This document shows positions 48,401-59,262 of a stretch of DNA of 64,000 nt, one piece after another. The translations under genes and the position numbers were made by a program. Below the pieces are notes generated by a model. It saw nothing but the letters and a program-made list of their open reading frames with translations. It was not told the DNA's origin and did no database searches. Position 1 is the first letter of the stretch. The number at the start of each line of letters is the position of its first letter. This DNA is from Dictyophora rubrovolvata (taxonomy: Eukaryota; Basidiomycota; Agaricomycetes; Phallales; Phallaceae), in NCBI GenBank assembly GCA_029959195.1, contig CP114123.1, forward strand, positions 124,001-188,000, written 5' to 3'.

Positions 48401-49016
48401 AAGATAGGCTGCTGTCTCAGCGGCGAGGTTCTATTTGGTGCGGCGTCAAAACCCCGGACCAATCAGAATGGATAAAATGCCACGCAGGTACGTACGTCTA
48501 ATTCTACGGTTGTAACACCTTGGTAAACACCGGATATAACTTTCTTGGTAATTCTTGAAGAAAGTGTGAGATGCTGTGAGGCAAGTTATCCTAGACACTC
48601 ACTCAATAGGGTCAATATGGTCCATGTCTAGACCGTAACATAGCTACGACGCGTCAATTAAACGCGACGACGGATAATAGTACGGATTATAGACATACTT
48701 TGCTGATTCTTGAGGTGATCTATGAAATCAAGTCAGAATGTCGTTAGTGCCGACGAGACGCGTCGGGTCTTACCTTGTCAAACGCTACGCGTTCCTTCTA
48801 TATAGCTATGGTTCAGAAACAGTTACATTATCCATAGAGTTTTTGACTTACACGTCTACAAAAGGACGATTTGAGACGCGTTACAATGTCTGTACACAAA
48901 GGAAAACATACCCATCTGATTACACGACAAACGCGTATGAAGGGGGAAAAAGTAAATAAAAACACGTCGGATGACAACACGAAACACTACCAACCTCGTT
49001 TATAAACAAAAGCCAT
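45420..49016 (-). CDS. RNR1: Ribonucleoside-diphosphate reductase large subunit
   Basis: Class Ia ribonucleotide reductase alpha subunit; makes dNDPs from NDPs in the cytosol with the small subunit. Exon 1 (48995-49016) MAFVYKR, then two 4-nt exons (48912-48915 and 48852-48855) and a 24-nt exon (48774-48797) together read [18 protein letters not shown], matching the N-terminal ATP-cone start of the family. Next are [21 protein letters not shown] and [13 protein letters not shown]. Catalytic motifs are [80 protein letters not shown] and [12 protein letters not shown]. The C-terminal thioredoxin-reducible pair is CLMCSG at 45420. The exons between the first and last pieces are short. An ACGCGT cluster at the 5' end suggests MBF-type G1/S control. 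Confidence 0.93.
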
Positions 49017-49128
49017 GGGGATACTCCTTCAGGAGACGCGATTATCGGTATAGAAGGAGATATAAATTGTAGTTGGGATATCGAGATAGTGGTGGTTCCG
49101 GTCTGAAAGGCTGAAAGGAAAGACGCGT
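48649..49128. promoter_or_regulatory. Cluster of six ACGCGT (MCB-like) sites at the RNR1 5' end
   Basis: Perfect ACGCGT hexamers occur at 48649, 48758, 48787, 48876, 48931 and 49123. One lies upstream of the start codon, one in exon 4 and four in the first introns. By chance one would be expected about every 4 kb. In yeasts the MBF factor binds this element and drives G1/S genes, including the RNR large subunit. Confidence 0.6.
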
Positions 49129-49237
49129 CAATTTAAGAGATGGCGTCAATCTGGAAAAAAAGCTTACCCAAGCAAAACATGTCACGTGTGTGGGACCAAT
49201 GCGACAAGGAGCTACGGAAGGATTTCTCAGTAAGGAA

Positions 49238-49322
49238 GGCGCGATAGCTCAGCTGGGAGAGCGACAGACTGAAGCGTGCTTCGGCCATCTGCAGGTCCCC
49301 GGTTCAATCCCGGGTCGTGCCA
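49238..49322 (+). tRNA. tRNA-Phe (GAA), with 12-nt intron
   Basis: A cloverleaf can be drawn: acceptor stem GGCGCGA/TCGTGCC with A discriminator, D arm GCTCAGCTGGGAGAGC, anticodon loop CTGAAG-A with anticodon GAA, and T arm CCCGGTTCAATCCCGGG. A 12-nt intron (CGTGCTTCGGCC) sits between positions 37 and 38, the standard place in eukaryotic nuclear tRNAs. The mature length is 73 nt before CCA addition. Confidence 0.93.
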
Positions 49323-49609
49323 ATTGTTTTTTTTTCCTTTTCTTCTGCTAAGCTCCGCCCGACAACTCTCATTACTCGAAGGGACAGCTTGAATGATTAA
49401 ACAGATTAGATGCCATTTCAAGTTTGTGATAGTTCGGCGATGGAGCCGCTGGCATATTGAATTACTATGATGACATTCCTGCCAGATCAGGGTTATCATC
49501 ATCGATATGAACCCACCCCGGTGACAAATGGTTATCATCATCAACTCATTCTGATGAGAAATGGTTAGAAATTGCGTGAAGGGATGAAATGATCAGTGCA
49601 TGCCCATCT
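49323..49609. other. Spacer between the two tRNA-Phe genes
   Basis: Contains a T-rich run directly after the first tRNA (49325-49335), a plausible RNA polymerase III terminator, and no other recognisable feature. Confidence 0.5.
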
Positions 49610-49691
49610 GGCGCGATAGCTCAGCTGGGAGAGCGACAGACTGAAGTAATTCGGAATCTGCAGGTCCCTGGTTCAATCCCGGGTCGTGCCA
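49610..49691 (+). tRNA. tRNA-Phe (GAA), with 9-nt intron
   Basis: Same tRNA as at 49238, except for the intron, which is TAATTCGGA (9 nt), and one T-stem base (CCTGG), giving a G-U pair. The mature length is again 73 nt. The two genes are 287 bp apart in the same orientation, suggesting a local duplication in which only the intron diverged freely. Confidence 0.92.
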
Positions 49692-49898
49692 CGTTACTTT
49701 TGCCTGCTACTGGTGTATTATATGTATGTCCCTCCGAGTTTCACTCTAATAATTATTTTTGCATATCCAAATGACCCGCTTAGAAAACAAATAAACTATT
49801 ATTTGATATCAAGAAACAGGAACTTGAAATACAAGTTTCAAACAATAACACGAATACAAATATTACTGGGATCACAGATTAACAGTCCAGTCTTATGT

Positions 49899-52230
49899 TT
49901 ATAGAAGATTAATTTGTTCTAAATGACGTCTTAAAACCAGATCTTCGACTAAGGTATTCAATCAGCTGTACGATATAAAGCAAGAGGCTAGAAGGACATA
50001 CTTGCTGCAAGAATTACTATCATTTGTTGAGTATCCTAGTAGAAGCCCATTTAAGCTATTTAGACTACAATCAATAAGGACCGTTAAACGTACGGTAGCA
50101 CAAGTTATGTGAGCATAGAAAAGTCGTGGTGCTGGCGATAGTTCTCGTTGCACTGCTTTGAACTTGGTTTTCAGATCTGTGAACGAGTCTCAATGTTCCA
50201 TATTCTACTTTCACCAACAGAAAGCTTACATTTAGAAACACCCTCTCGTGTATTTTTTCCAGTATAACTCTTGACGTAGCGTCCAAACCTCACACCAGAC
50301 TCGAGCTTCTGTTGCAAGATGTCGACTTTGTTCAACAAGAGTACGAAAGAAACCGAAGCAAGCAGCTTAGAGGCGCAGATTGTCTTCCAGAGTGTAAAAG
50401 TGTCCTCCTAATACAGCGTCGAAGATTTAGTAAAACCAAGGTCGGAACTCGTGTCAGATGCGTTTTCATACCAAACGATTCACTTCTGGTGCTTCGGCTA
50501 ATGTTTGATCAAATGCGCTCATCGGGGCTAGGAAGACAATTGCGTTGACTGAATGAAACAGTCAAATCAGAAGTGTTTCATTTCTCACTTCAACGTAGAT
50601 TGCGTACCATCGTCAAAAAACGACATCCAAGCATGTCGCTAAGAAAACTCCATCAATATCATCTGCGTCAATTCAAAAAGTTGCCACAGAGCACCTCACC
50701 TGGCTTCGCTAAATCAATTTGAAAATGGAAGATATGATGAAAGATTAAAAGTAACGATCCCCTAAGGCTGGTTAAAACTTACTGATCCTCCCACGTCATA
50801 GATTCTGAATTCCGTGGCTCCGGTGTTCTCTCGATCTAGTAGCCCTGAGATCATGGTGCAATATATCTATCAGCATCAAGTGATATAGAGAATGAACGCT
50901 TACTCGCACGGACGGTGAATATATGTTCTGTAACTCCGACAGTTTTTAGTCGTGCGCGCAATATATCATCTAATTGAAAGGAGGAACAGAAAATTAATAT
51001 CGGTTGAGGCGTGATTTGACCTAAAGCTACGATCAATTAGGTTCCTTTTACGTACCATCTGTTGGTTTAAAGTTTGGCACTGCAATTCGCTCGAGCTCAT
51101 CCAAGAAGCTGAGTCAAAGAAGTGTTAGTATATTGAAAATGGAAGTCAATTGACGTACTATTTGCTGACTTCTTCCATACCAACTCTGTATTCTTTCATG
51201 ATCTTCCTAACGACAGGATCACACCATAGCTGAATCATATCTTCTTTGCAAGCTGATAGAACTCTAGCCAGCGATTCATCATCTTCATTGGAACCATCCT
51301 GGGATGATGTCTCTCTAGCCCGTTTCCACGAGTATCCGTTCACTCTCAGCTCATCATGCGATCTCGATGATGACAAGATATTGTTGAACAATGGAGAACG
51401 GCGAGGTGAAATGGGCGTTGCAGGAAGTGCAAGAGGTTTGAATCGTTTCGTCAATACATTTTCCAACTGGCGTAATGGTCCGAGACGCATCATGAGTCGA
51501 CGATGCTCGGAAGTAAGCACAAGAGGATCGTTCGCAAAATTGCCATTGTCCCTTCCATTTTCTCCGTATTCCCTGTCAATGTCAATAGCAGAGGACGATG
51601 GGAGATGTTGTTGGGTATCGATCTCCTCTTCTTGTTCGAGTGGAGAGGTAGGGGGTGTCAACTGGCTCGGAAAGTCGTGCCGGTTGAGCACGTCAAGTAT
51701 TATGCCATAAGAGCGGACGACATTTAATTGGCAAACAGAACGCCAGACAGCTCGTTCTCTGTCAAAAGCACTGGGGTCGTATTTTCTTTGGAAGTCTGGA
51801 TGGCCGGGGATATCAAAATAAATTCTGACTTAGAGGAGCAGGATAGCGACGTACTCTTCAAAACAGTACTTTTTCCTAAAGAACGGTAAGACTTTAGAAC
51901 TTCAGCAAAACGGGGATATGTTACCGGATTCGCTTTGTCCCAGTAACAACATCTTGACACATTTGATTTTTTTTGAAGTCTGAGACTCTTGACGAAGCAA
52001 TTTGTCGATATCCTCGCTAACTTTCAGAGCCTCCTTCTCTAATTGTATTCGGATATCGGCTTCCTCTGGTGTCTCTCCTAGTCGTCGACATATAGGTAAA
52101 ACAAACTCAAACCGGGATGAGATGAAATAACAAACGGCATACCTAGAGGTGGCGCGATCGCGCGAGACAAGGGATCGTCATCTCGATCCGTGCTTGTGAA
52201 CCCAATTGCGCTCGATCGAATAGACACCAT
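49899..52230 (-). CDS. Atypical G-protein alpha subunit (basidiomycete type, with insert)
   Basis: Heterotrimeric G-protein alpha-like GTPase. The ATG at 52230 gives DPLSRAIAPP, then GETPEEADIRIQLEKEAL. The P-loop is KMLLLGQSESGKSTVLKNF, split by an intron, in place of GxGESGKST. The helical domain starts AFDRERAVWRSVCQLNVVRS and carries an acidic, Ser-rich insert of roughly 100 residues (51300-51600). Switch II reads IYDVGGS-RSQ-RHAWMSFFDD; the catalytic Gln of DVGGQ is replaced by Ser. Next are AIVFLAPMSAFDQTLAEA, LLLNKVDIL (NKxD) and YAHITCATDTQ. A 53-nt intron leads to the tail EDLVLRRHLEQINLL, with stop at 49899. No N-terminal MG myristoylation signal is seen. Its coupling to receptors is unknown. 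Confidence 0.9.
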
Positions 52231-55008
52231 GTTCACCAGATCACCTGAGCCTCGTCTTGTCGCTGAATAAAAGAGAGAAAATCAGCGGGTAAGGTGCACC
52301 GGAAATCTGTTAATTAGACACGTAGAGAAACGATGATCTTTCCAGCCTTTTTGATGAACGAAGAAGCAGCGGTCTTTTGTAGTAGATGTGACCCCAAACA
52401 CCTATTTTTGTACGTCAGCTAGATCAAACGCTACAAATTTCCCTTCCCCCAAGAAAACAAATAACTATGGAACTGTTTTTTAATTCCCAAACGAAAGTTG
52501 TTTTAGTCACTGTACTCGGTAAAGAGGGCAAACTTCCGTAAAAGAAACGCAAAGGACTAGAGGGGATTCAATGGAATGGGGCTGGCGCCGCACGGCGCGA
52601 ATGACCGGATGACAATACCCCTTTGACATCGCCAATCACGCCCACACCAGGCGGTGAACTACTTGACCAATTAAAATTCGAGAACGAAGATATGCGTTCT
52701 GTTTCCAGATCTGTTGTGGCCGTGTCAATGAGACATATTTGGGAACGAACCGTGAGATATTGGTGCAGGGTTGAAACTGGTTGAGATGACAGATCTCGAA
52801 TTTCATCCCCACGCGGTATTATATTATTTGACTCCTTTGAGAGGACTTGTTTAATAGCTTGAATCGTCGATATGGGGAAAGTATCATTATTGCAGACTGG
52901 ATGGAGGAGATGGATATACGTTCCTATGCTTTCTCACGCGGTTTGATTAACTGTACCTGTGGTAAGCGCAAAGCATGTATGCAACGGGGGAAATCGGTTA
53001 ATCAGTCTCAGCAACATCCCGTCGCCATGGCATGGCTCAAACTAGCCGTTTGAATCACTTAGAAGTCAGAACCCGCGAAGTCATCGACAGAGGTATCACA
53101 GGAGTTCCATCGACATTCCCACTGGCGCGTCCATCTCGGCTGCTGAAAATTATAGAACGACGGGAAAGGCGTCGCCATGCATAATTAAAAATATTAAATT
53201 TGGTCATCGGGGTCAATAGAACGGTACATGAGTATGTATGTATGTAAATTTCCCCGCTCCGATTTTGATTGGCGTTTAGCACCTTTTAGCATGCTACTTT
53301 ACATAACGCTTCAAAGTCTTAAATGCCTTTGCTCCATCTAGCTTGAGGAAATACGCCGATGTAGGAATGATTGTCAGAATACGAGAGAGCCTGTGTTCGT
53401 GAATTTCTCAGAACCTTCAAGGATGCTTCTGTTGATCCGATTCCCCAGGCCCTGCCCTCTATCAAGCTCAAGCTCGTAATATCTTCGCATTCATCATCAG
53501 CTTTTGATATAATGTCTGCAAACCGGGTCTTTAGGCGAGTCGCCAGATATAAATCCGTTTCTCATACTCGGCCCCGGGGGGTCAATGACCTAGCTGAGAT
53601 TGTCGTTTGAGTTCCCTAAAAATTTCATTGGCTCAAGTCATGCTACTAGGCTGCATAATTTCCCTTCTGTGTGAGGAGCATCCTTGTCCCTTCGCTTGCC
53701 GTAAGGACATTCGTTTCTTTCCTGTCTTTACTCCATCTCTGCCCTATCTTTACTATGCCCTCTGCCTTATTCCATTCTAGTATCATGCCCAGAATTATCT
53801 CACTCCTGTTTATCATTTAATTTGAATACTCAGTTTAGCTCTCGTATTCCAGAGTTTTAAGCCATGTCTTCAGGTTTAACGCATTTGGATCACTTTTATC
53901 TTTGGGTCGACGTTGAACCACGTACAACTTATTTCCAACCTATGCTGATAGTAACCAGCATGTTCTAAACCTACACACATTAATGTTGCACGTTCGGTGC
54001 GAACCAGGAGAGCCAGAAGATGATCACGGAGACGCTGGTGATTATGATCTCCTGAGGACCGCTGTGCACAAGCTTATCCTCACCATATGCTCACAGCCAT
54101 ACATCATCGGTATGAATTCACTTGCATCACTAATATGCCACACCTACCCACACACATGGTTTCGAAACAGTACTGATCCCAGAAACCAGACAGATGACAT
54201 GATGACATGTGTTCCGCCTCGCAACATCATGATTACAGCTTTCTCCACTCGGACGGAAAAAATCGACCATGCTTGATTAACAAGGTTAGTTAATCGGCTG
54301 GTGACTGGTTTGTCATTTACGATCTCATTTATACATTTCTGCATAGACCGAGCCTTATTAAGATAATGAAACGCCCTTAGTTGTAATGGGCATTAGACGA
54401 TGGAGATAGGCTGCGGACCGCAGATTAAGATCAGTGAAGCCACAATACTGCAAAACTGAACTGTTGAAGGCATAATCTCGACAAGAAGGTAAGCATCTAT
54501 GTACGTACGCAGATATTTGTCACTCACAGGTTGCTTTGTAAACAGATTCCGAGAATCAAAGAAGCTCAGATGATCGACATCGCACATTTAATGATCATCA
54601 TACCATATGGCCACCATTGTTAAAGAGGAGTTGAGATACTGGATCTACAACATTAATGTATAGCCACCGCAGCAAGATGGCACCGAGAGTACTTGCCAAG
54701 CGATATAATGTCTTTATGATGGCGAAGCTATGCAAAGATAAAAAAACAACAACGTGAGAAACGCGAAAACACAATGTCGGAGTACCAGATCGGGGGGTAA
54801 CCTTTGTACCGTGGCTGTGAGGGTGATAAAGTTGTTACAAACGACATTTACAAAGGCTCTTTCACCTGGTCAAAGAAAGGCTTAGCGATGGGTATCCTAA
54901 GCCTAAAACAGCCTTGTCATTGGAGTGAGTCCAAAAGATAGAAATCGATTGTTAGAATCCGGCGCACTAAGCGCCAGTATCACGCCCTATACGCGTAGTA
55001 CAAGCGCG

Positions 55009-55054
55009 TCACCTCTCCCCTAGTCGTCGTTACCGACCACTAGGGAAGAGGTGA
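55009..55054. repeat. Hairpin-forming inverted repeat
   Basis: tcacctctcccctag (55009-55023) and ctagggaagaggtga (55040-55054) pair at 14 of 15 positions around a 16-nt loop. One arm is shared with the direct repeat pair described next. Confidence 0.7.
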
Positions 55055-55167
55055 GTAAACCATATCGATATAATAACATAACGTACTTACACACCTGTAG
55101 ACTAATTAACTTACAGGTAATACAGTCGTCGTTACCGACCACTAGGGAAGAGACTAATTAACTTACA
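55022..55167 (+). repeat. Nested direct repeats
   Basis: A 29-bp sequence at 55022-55050 is repeated exactly at 55124-55152. Overlapping its end, the 17-bp agactaattaacttaca at 55151-55167 repeats 55099-55115. This is the pattern expected from a duplication or from a small element with subterminal repeats; no function is evident. Confidence 0.75.
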
Positions 55168-56119
55168 TCGATAAATGACCACACATAGAAAAACTGATTA
55201 ACATGAGTCATGACAAAATTTTGCTGGTCACGGTTGGTTTCAAGCTTTTTTCAACTTCCTAGACGCGACAAGGTATGGCCCCTCAGGAAGTCCATAGTCT
55301 GCAAGGCGTGGCTGGAACAAAATATTTTGTTTAGGTGGCTATGGTATTTGATTGATCGCACATGTGAGCAGGTTGAATTGAAATGTGGGAACGTTGCTTA
55401 TAATAACGGGTCTAACAGGGAAGCACCTAATTGACACTGCCGCGAGGTGGACTAAAAAGTTCAAGGGATAAGTTACCAGTCACGCGGTCACGCAGCACAC
55501 ATCAGGACAACACCGCCACCACCTTTAAAAAACCTGAGAAACGAGATAGGAATCATAAATTGACGTATCTTCATGCGTTGACGGTTTTCTGACGGTTAAA
55601 CTTGTGTTCGCATAAAGGCTATTTACAGCAACGGAGAATGATCATAATCATGATTCTTTAGGGATGCTTTCCGCTTGGTTTCCGGCGCCACCCTCAATGA
55701 TAGATCTGGAATGACACCCTGTTATTCCTGAAACGTTGGTCCTTGGTTGACTCCATATTTTGGACATGAGCTCTCATTCGATGCGCGATAACCTCCCGCT
55801 GCCAAACGTTCAGCGGTATAATGTAATATTTATGAACGTTCTTCCTAAGTAGTAACGCGACCAAGTGAGTATAACTCTAATTCTCTCATGAGTAAGATAA
55901 ATCACTACTTACTTTGACGAAATTATTCTCAGGGCTTGTAGGGTCGAACGACACATGGGGATCTAGGAGGATGCTCCATACTTGGGGCGTAATCCACAGC
56001 TAGGATCATCGTATGCGAATACCCGTTCGTCAGGAAAGCGATATAAAATATCACCATAAAAGTATCGGTGATAATCAATGCAAGCGACAATCTCCAATTA
56101 CTGTATACTCTAGTGATTT

Positions 56120-58619
56120 ATGACAAACCTTCTGGAACCACCATGTCTCTATCTAATCCCTCCAAGTGAGTTTTTCAAAATCTTTAATTGAGCATGCTCT
56201 TTATGTGTTTTAAGGCATTATCATGTGTTTAATGGTTTACCGATTCTTTTTGAAGCCATTATACTTTTCCCCTTTCCGAAACATGCCAGGACCACCTTTG
56301 GGTCACCCAGTATATGGACAGTTCAAGAAAATGATTACCGATGAGCCAGGTATTAGAATGATATGTCCTTTTCCTTACATCACATGCGAATTCTTGTCCT
56401 TAGGCACTTTACAAATGAAATGGGCCGATGATTACGGACCAGTAGTTCGTTTCATAGGCCCGTACGGGTTGGACCACTTGCTTTTCCTAGAACCCTCCGC
56501 TCTTGAACATATCTTGGTTAGGGGACGGATGAATTACCCTCGGGTAATCAAAGATCTCGTTGTCTTTCTTATTTCCACCAAATTGACACACTATTAGCCC
56601 AAGGTGATGCGCAACCTCTTAGGGATTATTGTGGGCTATGGCCTTTTGACTGTCGGTGGGAGCGCACACAAACGAATGCGGAAGAAGATAAACCCTGCTT
56701 TTTCTTTATCAAACTTGATTGCGCGTAGGTTATGTCATTGCATAGCGCTAGTAATCTCTAATTCTAGTAACGAAAAGAAACTGATATGCATTACTCGCCG
56801 CTGGAAGGGTGAGTAAATACTTATACATATTTCACACTCGTTGACGATAATATATTCCTTACGATGATTACACTCTAGCTTTATCAAAATTCTTCATAAA
56901 AAGTTAATTGAATCACCCGATCCTGAAGAGGGAATACAAATTCCTATTTATGACTGGGGTACTATGCAATGATTCTTCTAGTAGCAGTAACTTTCTTTCA
57001 TGAACTGATCTATTATTCAGCGTCAAGAATTTCTTTGGACATTATCTGCGCTACTGCATTTGATTATTATCCGGACAGTGTCCATCAACCTGATAATGAG
57101 TTGGCCACGGCGTACCGTCGTTTACTCGGTTTGCAAAGTGGTATGTCACGGGTTTTGACTATATGGATGTTTTATTCTGACTGACACTACAAATTTTTTC
57201 TTTTTTGCTCAGAAGGAGGAAACTTACTGCGTCTTATCAGCTTTTTGTGGCTTCCTGGAGTTCCCGCTCTGCTTAGAACAAAATTCGCAGTCAAGTTTCG
57301 CAAATTTCTTTTCTTTGGTCCTCTCAGTGAGTCACCTGTTTCAGTCCACGGGCTTGACTGAAATAAACAAATAGAACCATTCCAGACGTTGGTATCTGCA
57401 CTAGATGATATAAAAACCGTGTGTCGTCCGATGATACAGGCGAAACTTTCAGAAGCGACTGTGGAAGGTTCAGATAATAGAAAGGATTTACTCAGCTTGC
57501 TTTCCAGGTAGCATTCTCCTTTACACTAACAAATCTATTGTATTTACAACTCTACACAGAACTCGTTTGAATGACGAAAGCGACGGTTGCAACATGGGCG
57601 AACAAGATTTAATGGAACAAGCGGTAGGCAAGGTCTCTTAGTTGCTTATCATAAGTTAGACCTGACTGTTCCCAGCTAACTTTTATGAATGCTGGACACG
57701 AGGTCAGCAATTAAAAATGGTGGAACAGGCTAATGGATATTGATATACTCTCTTTAGACGACGGCATCGGGTATCTCATGGACTCTTTGGTTGTTGGCGA
57801 ATAATCCGGGATGTCAAAGACGACTTCGAGACGAGGTTTTGCCTATAATACAAAATAATCCTCGGCCTAATCATCGTGTTTTGAAGGAATTGAGCTACTT
57901 AAATGCGGTTATGTGAGTGGATCTTTCCTTATTTGTGAACGAATGATTGATCATTATCATGTCCTTTATAGTATGGAGTCGCTTCGGGTCTTGCCTCCGG
58001 TGCCGCACACTATTAGAGAAGCAGAACAGGACGATTGGATTGATGGATATCACATTCCCAAGAAGTCGCATATTTACATACCCGTAAGAAGCCAAGGTAT
58101 TCTAGTGGAAACGAGCTAACAATGAATAGATTCGGGCGGTAAATACGTGGACAAAGGTTTGGGGTCCAGATGCAAAAGAGTAAGTACATGATTATGCGTA
58201 AGACTGATTATCTTATTTCATGCGTTTAGATTCCGTCCGGAACGTTGGTATAATCTCCCGTCAACATACGACCCAAAATTTTCGTTTCTTTCTTTCATTG
58301 CTGGTCCTCATGCTTGTGTGGGACGGACAATGGCCATTATGGAAATGAAAGTCGCCATTGCGTATGTCACATGGTTTTGTTGTTTTCGCGCTCTTCGTCT
58401 GATTGAGAACCTTGATTTCAGGGTGTTGATATCATACTTCTCCTTTGAACCGGCGTATGAAGGTCAAATCGCGCGTGCAAGTGCTATCATCGCTATGAGT
58501 TCGTCCTCATTATGATTATGGTCTCAACTGAGTGAGCTCATTATTTTGTTTTGTTAGAGCCGGAGGATGGTTTGCCATTAAAGGTCAAATTGATCGGAAA
58601 ATTGCCTGTATCTGTTTAA
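56120..58619 (+). CDS. Cytochrome P450 (paralog of the 21.8-24.3 kb P450)
   Basis: Membrane-anchored P450. Exon 1 (ATG 56120) reads MTNLLEPPCLYLIPP and splices to an exon with VYRFFLKPLYFSPFR and PGPPLGHPVYGQF. Later motifs are LLFLEPSALEHIL, GYGLLTVGG, HKRMRKKINPAFS, DIICATAFDYYPDSVHQPDN and NAGHE-TTASGISWTLWLL (I-helix), then MESLRVLPPVPHTIREAE (ExxR) and FIAGPHACVGRTMA. As in its paralog, the heme loop has His in place of Arg. The end is KLIGKLPVSV with stop at 58617-58619. Intron positions appear to match those of the 22 kb gene throughout, including the last one before KPEDGLPLKVK. It lies about 0.65 kb before an ABC transporter in the same orientation. Substrate is unknown. Confidence 0.87.
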
Positions 58620-59262
58620 GCCTGAATGTATTATTGAGGATGTAAGCTACGTATGTTGTTGATAGAGGTCCGTATTTGGGTCGCACCGAGGGAAGAAACA
58701 AGAAAACGGCTGTCGAGCCTCGGCGAGCACCAGCGCGTATCAAACCCTATTAGCCTTAGTTCGAACTAAAGTTACGACTATTTTTCCCCCCGCGCCGTGG
58801 AATAATATCGGTATTTCACTACTCAATGATTCAGCTGTTCAAGAATGGTGGACTAGGTCCAGATACTACGGAACGGGGGCCTCTCTACAAGAAAAGAATT
58901 CGAGTTACAGCTGCACTTGAGAAATGGCCAGAAGTTCGGGCGAAGGGTCCTTTGTACTGGCAAACTGATTGTTGTTCAATTTACATCAGTATTCTTGTAA
59001 AGCGTCCAATGAACGCGGCAAGGTCAGTTCCCATGAGATTGCGGGTGTCCAATAGATTCATTGTTCCTGAAAAATACTTCAATCTATTGTTCAATGGTAG
59101 CGTGGCAGACAACCTTTTGGGGTCTACGGCTACTCGCTTCGAGCTGATATCGTCGGTGCCGCATTGCTAAGCGAGAGTTGTCAATCACGTGCAGGGAATT
59201 CCCTCTGCACCTGAGTCAACCGAGTCACACCTGGATTTTTTTCTGCAGGCTTATCAGCAACG
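58620..59262. other. Intergenic region upstream of the ABC transporter
   Basis: Spacer of about 640 bp. A frame of 114 codons at 58826-59170 shows no recognisable domain and is not supported as a gene. The region should hold the transporter promoter. Confidence 0.45.

Larger units (their letters stand above)
52231..56119. other. 3.9 kb gene-poor region with local repeats
   Basis: No supported gene. The left end is the G-alpha promoter region. Frames at 53371-53610, 53983-54276 and 55210-55434 have no motifs. Between 55009 and 55167 there is a small repeat system, listed separately. The AT-rich character and lack of conserved coding suggest old mobile-element debris, but no transposase was recognised. 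Confidence 0.45.

Noticed and set aside
49899-50030. G-alpha protein truncated at its C-terminus
   Set aside because: A 53-nt intron ending at ccttag leads to EDLVLRRHLEQINLL and a stop, a normal-length G-alpha tail.
58826-59170. Hypothetical gene of 114 codons before the transporter
   Set aside because: No recognisable domain, no splicing evidence, and in an intergenic region between two well-supported genes.
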